A stretch of DNA of 64,000 nt from Psilocybe azurescens (taxonomy: Eukaryota; Basidiomycota; Agaricomycetes; Agaricales; Agrocybaceae), in contig JAJIRX010000214.1 of the NCBI GenBank assembly GCA_023853785.1, positions 62,001-126,000 of the forward strand, read 5' to 3'. A program made the position numbers and the translations under genes. This document shows, piece by piece, positions 55,926 through 64,000 of the stretch. Positions within the stretch are counted from its first letter, which is position 1. Each line of letters starts with the position of its first letter. The notes under the pieces are model-generated. The model saw only the letters and a program-made list of their open reading frames with translations. It was not told the origin of the DNA and did no database searches.

Positions 55926-55954
55926 ATCCCTAATATGTATTAATAGATGGGCCC
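55926..55954 (-). repeat. Right 29-bp inverted repeat
   Basis: Partner of 49153-49181. Confidence 0.9.
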
Positions 55955-56437
55955 GTTTGATTTGTAAGCATCTAATTTTAAGTGGAGATTTAAGCGTAGT
56001 TTAAAAGAAAGCTGTCAGCCCGCTCGATTTATAAGCATACTATCCCTTACCCGTTGTTCGGTTTAACCACATGTTACCGTTTTGACACCCTTCTCCTCCT
56101 CTCCTTGCCTCAAAATTAGGTATATATAATTTTGTAGGTTTATTATCGATGAATATACATTTTAATTCAACAAAAATGGAGTACATTAAGAGAAACCGAA
56201 GGATGAGAAAAGGACCTCCCATCAACCCCATCACAGCCATCATCAAACGGCATATCGGCCGAGCGTAAAAGTCGATGAGAAGTTGACTGAGCGAATTCAA
56301 TGCATGTGGTAACACGTACCGGCTTCTCATCGGCATATGACGGAGTTTTATATTTTTCATGAAAATCATTGATTAGCGATCACAAAATGAACAACAGGTA
56401 AGGAATAGTAGTGTTATTTTCAAGTGTGCAGACTCAT
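55955..56437. other. Spacer with a 46-bp segment repeated at 58878
   Basis: No gene. 55991-56037 (TTTAAAAGAAAGCTGTCAGC...) is about 85-90% identical to 58878-58924, on the other side of gypsy C. GGGCCCGTTTGATTTGTAAGCA at 55949 and CAGCCCGCTCGATTTATAAGCA at 56017 are also alike, which may mark MITE ends. Confidence 0.5.
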
Positions 56438-56759
56438 TGTAACGATCTGGTACTTTCTCACACTTGAGTATCTACTACTTTTTGTTATTTTATTTTTCCT
56501 CGATTCATCTTTTGACCCTATCTTTTACATACTCACTCCTTGATTACAACTACTCCTTTTGGACTCTATAGCTTAGTTCTAGACCTTACCCAGCAGTATA
56601 AATACAGGTCCTGTTGTATGCTGTAGCTATAGATCCCTCAGTGAACACAGACCAGTTACATCTGTCTATACTACCTCTGAACTTCACTCTACCCACCTTT
56701 CCGTGTGACCGAACGATCTAACACAAACTATACCTGTCACGGTTATAACTTCCATCATA
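56438..56759 (+). repeat. 5' LTR of gypsy C
   Basis: 322 bp starting TGTAACGATCTGG, with a TATAAATACAGG box at about 56597. It ends CATCATA where the intact family has TGTCACA. Confidence 0.75.
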
Positions 56760-57195
56760 TATTTTTGACAGTAAACCTCTAACCTCTACTCTATCTCAAA
56801 ACCTCTCCCTGCAGTCTCGACGTTTGGAATCCTTAGGTCTGATCAACCCAAGCTACCCACTTCAAGACAGCACCCCAAACCTCTACAACAAAATATAACT
56901 CCATAACCCCATAAGTAATTTATTTAAAATCATTACACTAATTACTATGGCTCTCAGATATCCCCTCCATTCCCTATCCTGTGCTGTTGATACCGTGATC
57001 AACAGCCGGAACCCGATGGATAGAAATCTGCCTTCACGTTGTGCGTTTGCGTTATAATATGTTCTCGGTAGGATATTGGTACGTGATGCACTGTGCGGTC
57101 AAAGACAATGAGATAGCCCCCTGTGAACCAGCCAATGAGTGGCTAAAGAAGCGCCCGATACATGAAACAATAATCGGAATCCCGTTAGAAAAATA

Positions 57196-57555
57196 ATGCT
57201 GAATCAATACGCACCATTCGCCGATGAGACGCATAACGTCACAAAGGCCCGCTTTCAAGTTGAGAGAAGCGATAAGAATCCTAAAATTTTTGAAGTAAAA
57301 GATCAGCTGCGCAACATCAAGGCACACTTACCAGAAGTATGCCTGGAAGACTCGAAATTTGATCTGAAACAATGGTATGAATACCAGATTGCAGTATATG
57401 AGCTAGAACGACATGAAAGAACTGATATTTCAAGACTCAGAGATTCTGAGATCCCAGCTTCTGAAGAAACCTGGGTAAAATTGAAGGGTCTTGTGAGCCG
57501 TCTATTGCAATCCAAAAGAAAAAATTGTTGGGGGACTTCATGTCTACAGCATTAG
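57196..57555 (+). pseudogene. Gag-pol linker fragment of gypsy C
   Basis: Frame reads MLNQYAPFADETHNVTKARF ... FDLKQWYEYQIAVYELERHE, homologous in position and pattern to the linker frame of element B at 42.6-43.2 kb (FNIRNWYHKSIVKYLNNWYQ). It ends at 57555. Upstream gag is unreadable. Confidence 0.55.
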
Positions 57556-57960
57556 CAGATCAACTAAGTTTGAACAGTCCATTACATTACAATTGGCCAT
57601 CAAGGCTCCTGCTCTAAAGTAAACGCCTACGACGACGGTTAAGTTTGAATACCAATACATTAAAAGCGAACGCACATTTGATATAGATAATATAAGTCTT
57701 TACAACCTGATATTAGGGACTTCATTCCTATATGAGCATTCAATGTGCATTGGATTAAATCCTGCATGAGTTATAATTAGGAGTGATGTACCTTTGCCTA
57801 TGAGAGCTGGGGTAGACACCAAACCAATGGTGAACATGCTATCTCCTGTACAAAATAACCTTGAGGCTGTGAGAGAGACTCTGCACAGATATGTGGAACC
57901 TTTGTGCAAAGATGTTAGTGAGCACTCGTACCATGACGTAGTGGACGAAGATGTATAAGT
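57530..57960 (+). pseudogene. Protease fragment of gypsy C
   Basis: Broken frames give GDFMSTALADQLSLN (57530) and YNLILGTSFLYEHSM (57699), which match the DFISSTLADQLKLK and YDLILGTPFIFQHQ blocks of element B protease. The catalytic LIDTGS motif itself is not seen. Confidence 0.6.
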
Positions 57961-58039
57961 TACAAAATTGAAGCGCGTGAGGCTTCGCAAAGACTAACAC
58001 CGTAAAAAAAGTCTTGCTTGCTAAAATGAGCAGACCAGA

Positions 58040-58480
58040 GAATTCTCGCAAGTTTGCAGCCCTGATGCGCGATTATTTCGTCTTCAAGCCCCCTGTCGAA
58101 CGAAAGAAGGGCGGGAGCGGCACAAAAACACGATGAAAACAGTAAAACCTACCACGGAAAATATTATGGATAGAATAAGATCACATTTCAGAAGCCGACT
58201 GGACTCCATTTTTGAGATTGAATGGAAAACGGGCAATATTACATGGCTACAATATGAAAACATAACTGAATTGCAAGCGCTTAAAATTTATCTAGACCTT
58301 CTCAGCGTTGATAATATTAGACAACTACCGAAGGGCCAAGGAAAGCCCCAGCCAATGACCCTCGAAATTTCCTTCACCAAATCTATTTTTCCGAGTCCAG
58401 AACTCATTCAAAAATCACAAAACCCTCTCGCATTTTTGTTCTTTCTTCACCACCCACTTTCCATCTTTCACAAATGTTAA
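58040..58480 (+). pseudogene. Chromodomain-like tail of gypsy C
   Basis: IFEIEWKTGNITWLQYENIT and LQALKIYLDLLSV at 58205-58310 parallel FEILWKSGDKTWLPYNEVKH and DEYLDAKGA in element B. Follows directly on the protease remnant, so about 2.9 kb of pol has been deleted. A short MTSNTDYNMDTSQLNF start follows at 58491, the counterpart of the extra frame in B. Confidence 0.65.
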
Positions 58481-58754
58481 TTCACCCCAAATGACTTCTA
58501 ACACTGATTATAACATGGACACTTCACAGCTTAATTTTGAACCTTCATTTTCTTCTTGAATTCTGGTTCTGCGGACGATAATCTTAGCGTAGATTTCTTA
58601 TTTGGCAAAGACAATGCACCGTTCCCACTCCTTCTGATTTCCTCCTATTATTTCCACTCTCTTTACCAAATCTCTCTCTTCTGCTTTGTCGTCTCAAGAT
58701 ACCACCCTTGCTACCTCTGAAATTCACATCGATAATTTTTCAATTCAGTCTAAC

Positions 58755-58875
58755 CAGTGAACACATACCAGTTACACCTGTCTATATTACCTCTGAGTTT
58801 CACCCTACCCACCTTTCCGTGTGACCAAACGATCTAACAGAAACTATACCAGTCACGGTTATCACTTATGTCACA
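58755..58875 (+). repeat. Partial 3' LTR of gypsy C
   Basis: About 120 bp matching the second half of the 5' LTR: CAGTGAACACATACCAGTTA, TTTCCGTGTGACC, AACGATCTAACA and GTCACGGTTAT, ending ATGTCACA. Confidence 0.75.
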
Positions 58876-60269
58876 CTCAAGCACAGTTCAAAAGGAAGCT
58901 GTCAGCCCGCTCAATTTGTAAGCCACAACCCTCAATCAGAATCAAAAAAGGGATATGCTCTTACCTCGCTTGTGCATCACCTGACGCAATCTCATTAACT
59001 TGTGTGCAATTCATATGCACTTAGCTATTACAATATCATTAGCAATGGTATGGCGTCTGAAGACTAATTATAACATCTTAGACAACACAATTAGTTGATT
59101 TCAGGGTAAAAATATGTAAAATCTGATGAACATGGGTAGATGAGATAAGCTTAAAAATAATTTTTGTTGGTGGAGCATTTAAAACAAATATTTGGCAGTG
59201 ATCTTACTGCTCTGTGCAGCCTGCTGAGTGATCCACAAGAGTAATAGACTATCAGCTTCGTATTGATGGGCCACCTCCTTGCAAAATAGCAAGTACTGAA
59301 TCATTTGATTCCCAGTCCGGCTCTACTTCATCCTCTTCTGGCACTCGATCCCAGGAGAGTCCTGACGAGGTAGATGCTTATAACGACCATCTGCTTAGTG
59401 GCTCAGATTATAGCATGCCTATTTTGGAGAACAGGCTCACACAAAAAATAGGGCTGTGCACCAATGGCGTATTTACAGTTTACGGCTGCTGACATATGGC
59501 CACCGTCACCGTACCATGAGGCTCAAGGAGGGGAAGATGTCGATATGGCAACGGTATGGCAAACCACCGTATTTGCTATATAAATACGGTGGTAAACAGC
59601 TGTTTATCGTGGTACGGCAGTCTTTGGACTGAGAAGGGAAAGATTTTGCACCTTGGTGTTTGATTCTGCAGTCTACATTCAGATGAGGCATTGCCAAGCA
59701 GAAATTAAAGTCATTCAATGGCAAAAGTATGGGTAAAAATGGCTGATGGAGGCAATAGCCCATTATTTTCCAAAATAAAATGGAAAGCTGTATGCCGTGA
59801 GATTTAGTACATACTCAAGAGGCACTCTCAATGCTCTGGGCGTACTTGAGTTCCTGGTTTTCCATCAAACTACTTACAAATAAAAGCAATTCAGTACTAT
59901 TTTTCCATACATACTATGTTGTACTGCATACTCTGTGTGGTATGTATTACAGTGAGAGCCATACATCTTACTTATACACCAAATGGTTGCCAAGAACAGT
60001 CTGATTAGGGGCATCGGTGGAGCCATAGTTCTGTATGCCGAATGGCGGCTCAGTTCAAAGATTGGAATTTCTACATTTTGTCGGTACCTGTTTATGTATA
60101 AATTGTTTTATTTTTACTAATCTGACTGAAAATGTTGGGGAGTCATCAAAGGTAGACTTGCCCATTTGATCTAGTTTGCTATTGTCTTTTAGTAGTGTTC
60201 AGTCCAAGTTGTATTTACCTATTCATGGTTACAGACACACATAATGAAAAGATTCAAAAGAGATCACAC
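58876..60269. other. Spacer, no gene seen
   Basis: Short frames only. It includes the 46-bp duplicate at 58878-58924 and a strong hairpin at 59563-59593. A purine/pyrimidine mix typical of old non-coding sequence. Confidence 0.45.
59563..59593. repeat. Perfect 12-bp hairpin
   Basis: ACCACCGTATTT (59563-59574) and AAATACGGTGGT (59582-59593) pair perfectly around a 7-nt loop. It lies in a patch rich in ACGGTA and ACCGTA words (59505-59615). Confidence 0.9.
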
Positions 60270-63200
60270 AACCGGTAAAATACTGTGAGGTCAAATTGTA
60301 CTCAAATTCTCAATTGGTCACTCACACAGCAAACCACCACGTACAAGCCTTGAATAATGCGAGGACTAATCGTCCTCATATTCAAGCTTGCACACTAACA
60401 CAAATACATAGGATACATAAACCATTATTATTGTGATCACATATCGTCCACATATTCTCACTTGAACACTCACACAGCAAAGAATCACCAACAACCTGCG
60501 AATAACACAAGTATGAATTGTCCTCACATTCTCACTTGCACACCCCCATAAGTATATAGCATATATAAAATATTGAACATTGTGAGTACGAACCGCCCTC
60601 AAATTCACACTTGGACACTGGCACAGCACAGTATAGCATACAACCAGTGAACGATGCGAGGAGAAATCATCCTCACATTCACAATTTCACATTCACACAA
60701 GTACATAGCATAAATAAACAGTAAATATGGTGAGTACGAATCGTCCTCATATTCTAATTTGCACAAGGACACAGCAATCGTAGCAAACAACAACTGGTTA
60801 ATATTGTCCGGTAGAAATTGTCGTTACATTCGCACTCGGACAATAAAATAAGTGCATCGTACACAACCTGTGATTAATGCAATGATAAATTGTCCTCGTA
60901 CTGACACTTGCACACACACAGCGAGTATAGCACGAAACCAGTGAATAATATAAGGACGAATCGCCCTCGTACTCTCAATTGCACACACACACAGGAAGTA
61001 TAACACACAACTGGTGAATAATGCGAGGACGAATCGCCCTCGTATTCTCACTTGCACACACACACAGCAAACATAGCACACAACTGGTGAATAATGCGAG
61101 GGACGAATCGCCCTCGTATTCTCACTTGCACACACACACAGCAAGTATAACACGGCAACCGGTGAATAATGCGAGGACAAATCGTCCTCATATTCTCGCT
61201 TGCACACACACACATAGCAAACATAGCACACAACTGGTGAATAATGCGAGGACGAATCGTCCTCGTATTCTCACTGCACACACACACACACAGCAAACAT
61301 AGCACACAACTGGTGAATAATGCGAGGACGAATCGCCCTCGTATTCTCACTTGCACACACAGACAGCAAGTATAACACACAACTGGTGAATAATGCGAGG
61401 TCGAATTGTCCTCGTATTTACACTTGCACACACACACAACAAGTACAGTACACCACCTGTGAATAATGTGAGGACAAATCGCCCTCGTATTCTCACTTGC
61501 ACACACACAAAGCAAGTATAGCACACGACCGATGAATAATGCGAGGACAAATCGCCCTTGTATTCTCGCTTGCACACACACACAACAAGTACAACACACC
61601 ACCTGTGAATAATACAAGGACGAATTGTCCTCGTATTTACATTTGCACACAAACACAACAAGTACAGTACACCACCTGTGAATAATGCGAGGACGAATTG
61701 CCCTCGTATTCTCACTTGCACAAACAAACAGCAAGTATAACACGCAACCGGTGAATAATGCGAGGACAAATCGTCCTCGTATTCTCACTTGCACACAGAC
61801 ACACAGCAAACATAGCACACAACTGGTGAATAATGCGAGGACAAATCGCCCTCGTATTCTCGCTTGCACACACACACAACAAGTACAACACACCACCTGT
61901 GAATAATACGAGGACGAATTGTCCTCGTGATTTACATTGCACACAAACACAACAAGTACAGTACACCACCTGTGAATAATGCGAGGACGAATCGCCCTCG
62001 TATTCTCACTTGCACACACACAGCAAGAAGTATAACAAACAACTGGTGAATAATACGAGGACGAATCGCCCTCGTATTCTCACTTGCACAAACAAACAGC
62101 AAGTATAACACGCAACCGGTGAATAATGCGAGGACAAATCGTGCTCGTGTTCTCGCTGCACACAGACACACAGCAAACATAGCACACAACTGGTGAATAA
62201 TGCGAGGACGAATCGTCCTCGTATTCTCGCTTGCACACACACACAACAAGTACAACACACCACCTGTGAATAACACGAGGACGAATTGTCCTCGTATTTA
62301 CACTCTGCACACACACACAGCAAGTATAACACGCAACCGGTGAATAATGCGAGGACAAATCGTCCTCGTGATTCTCGCTGCACACACACACACAGCAAAC
62401 ATAGCACACAACTGGTGAATAATGCGAGGACAAATTGCCCTCGTATTCTCACTTGCACACACACACACAGCAAACATAGCACACAACTGGTGAATAATGC
62501 GAGGATGAATCGTCCTCGTATTCTCACTTGCACACACACACAGCAAGTATAGCACACAACCGGTGAATAACGCGAGGACAAATCGTCCTCGTATTCTCGC
62601 TTGCACACACACACACAGCAAACATAGCACACAACTGGTGAATAATGCGAGGACGAATCGTCCTCGTGATTCTCGCTGCACACACACACATAGCAAAAAT
62701 AGCACACAACTGGTGAATAATGCGAGGACGAATCGCCCGCGTGATTCTCACTTGCACACACACAGCAAGTATAACACACAACTGGTGAATAATGCGAGGG
62801 GTGAATCGCACTCGTATTCTCACTTGCACACACACACAGCAAGTATAGCACACAACCAGTGAATAATGCGAGGACGAATTGTCCTCGTATCTACACCTGC
62901 ACACACACAGCAAGTATAGTACACCACCTGTGAATAATACGAGGATGAATCGCCCTCGTATTCTCACTTGCACACACACACAACAAGTACAGTACACCAC
63001 CTGTGAATAATGCGAGACGAATCGCCCTCGTGATTCTAACTTGCACACACACAGCAAGAAGTATAACAAACAACTGGTGAATAATGTGAGGACGAATCGC
63101 CCTCGTATTCTCACTTGCACACACACACAGCAAGTATAACACGCAACCAGTGAATAATGCTAGGACAAATCTTCCTCGTATTCTCAGCTTGCACACACAC

Positions 63201-64000
63201 ACACACAGCAAACATAGCACACAACTGGTGAATAATGCGAGGACAAATCGCCCTCGTATTCTCACTTGCACACACACACAGCAAGTATAACACGCAACCG
63301 GTGAATAATGCGAGGACAAATCGTCCTCGTATTCTCGCTTGCACACACACACACAGCAAACATAGCACACAACTGGTGAATAATGCGAGACGAATCGTCC
63401 TCGTATTCTCGCTTTGCACACACACACATAGCAAACATAGCACACAACTGGTGAATAATGCGAGGACAAATCGCCTCGTATTCTCACTTGCACACACAGA
63501 CAGCAAGTATAACACACAACTGGTGAATAATGCGAGGTCGAATCGTCCTCGTATTTACACTCTGCACACACAAAGCAAGTATAGCACACGACCAATGAAT
63601 AATGCGAGGACAAATCGCCCTCGTATTCTCGCTTGCACACACACACAACAAGTACAACACACCACCTGTGAATAACACGAGGACGAATTGTCCTCATATT
63701 TACACTTGCACACACACACAACAAGTACAGTACACCACCTGTGAATAATGCGAGGACAAATCGCCCTCGATATTCTCACTTGCACACACACTGCAAGAAG
63801 TATAACACACAACTGGTGAATAATACGAGGACAAATCGCCCTCGTATTCTCACTTGCACACATACACAGCAAACATAGCACACAACTGGTGAATAATGCG
63901 AGGACGAATCGCCCTCGTATTCTCGCTTGCACACACACACACAGCAAACATAGCACACAACTGGTGAATAATGCGAGGACAAATCGTCCTCGTATTCTCG
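60270..64000. repeat. ~75-bp satellite array, runs off the window end
   Basis: Roughly 45-50 units by eye. Each unit has GTGAATAATGCGAGGAC, a hairpin (GAGGACG/CGTCCTC with AAT between), TATTCTCACTTGCA, a (CA)4-6 tract and a variable tail. Three tail types recur: AGCAAACATAGCACACAACTG, AGCAAGTATAACACGCAACCG and ACAAGTACAGTACACCACCT. Units left of about 60.9 kb are the most diverged; those from 61.0 kb on are very similar. Long minus-strand frames across the array result from a period near a multiple of three and are not taken as genes. Confidence 0.95.

Larger units (their letters stand above)
49153..55954 (+). mobile_element. Helitron with outer inverted repeat
   Basis: Rep-helicase rolling-circle transposon on the plus strand. 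49153-49181 and 55926-55954 are perfect 29-bp inverted repeats (GGGCCCATCTATTAATAC...) that bracket the whole block. An alternative 5' end is TCTATAATATAAGAGAG at 49744, preceded by A as canonical Helitrons require. Alternative 3' ends are CTCGTTAG at 55903-55910, or CTAA at 55930-55933 followed by T. The interior holds the broken Rep/Pif1 gene and a hairpin-rich 3' region. Confidence 0.75.
56438..58875 (+). mobile_element. Internally deleted Ty3/gypsy element C
   Basis: 5' LTR 56438-56759, leader with TATTTTTGAC (56760-56769), remnants of the gag start, the linker region, the protease, the chromodomain-like tail and the start of the 3' extra frame, then a partial 3' LTR ending 58875. RT, RNase H and integrase are missing. 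Flanks CTCAT (56433-56437) and CTCAA (58876-58880) fit a 5-bp target duplication with one mutation. Same family as element A by LTR. Confidence 0.75.

Noticed and set aside
61048..63724. Very long minus-strand frames (up to about 320 codons) with Cys/Val-rich repeating product
   Set aside because: They arise because the ~75-bp satellite has no stop in those frames. Frames break at every length change of the CA tract, and the same array is open on both strands.

Overview
The window looks like a transposon-dense, gene-poor stretch of a basidiomycete (probably Agaricomycete) genome. The evidence is short introns of about 50-75 bp, three related Ty3/gypsy chromovirus-like elements, a Rep/Pif1 Helitron, a KDZ-superfamily transposase relic, and a JmjC plus SET gene. 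These family assignments come from recognising motifs by eye; no search was run. I saw no rRNA or convincing tRNA gene and no obvious housekeeping gene.

Layout: 1-1448 is the 5' part of a gypsy element on the minus strand (element A). 2876-3610 is an exact 176-bp tandem repeat. 3800-8696 is a multi-exon plus-strand gene with an N-terminal region of unknown function, a JmjC core and a C-terminal SET/post-SET module; it carries frame breaks. 9.3-13.1 kb holds unidentified broken gene pieces around LTR-like repeats, two of them head to head. 13.7-17.7 kb has GGGGCGTGC clusters and a satellite of about 165 bp. 18-21 kb holds copia and gag scraps and a local inverted-repeat block. 21.28-25.64 kb is a five-exon minus-strand gene split by a 3.3-kb long-TIR element sitting inside one intron. 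25.9-28.9 kb is a decayed KDZ-like gene.

29.2-30.3 kb has a solo LTR and a second 165-bp satellite block. 31.1-32.6 kb is a copia relic, 33.8-35.35 kb a Tc1/mariner-like element with TA duplications, and 37.3-38.1 kb a foldback element. 38.2-39.9 kb is a 5'-truncated retroelement resembling a Penelope-like element, with a clear hammerhead ribozyme motif at 39777-39851. A complete gypsy element (B, 39955-48300; TSD CCATG; nearly identical LTRs) follows. A Helitron lies at 49153-55954, bracketed by a perfect 29-bp inverted repeat and ending in a ladder of hairpin units. A deleted gypsy copy (C, 56438-58875) follows. From about 60.27 kb to the window end there is one long array of a ~75-bp hairpin plus CA-repeat satellite.

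The pieces do not form a pathway. Nested insertions date each other, and CpG-poor old blocks alternate with CpG-retaining younger ones. Many frame breaks sit at homopolymers, so some apparent pseudogenes could reflect assembly indels. The most interesting signal is the hammerhead ribozyme behind the truncated reverse transcriptase. Next come the JmjC-SET gene, the intron-split gene and the Helitron end structure.
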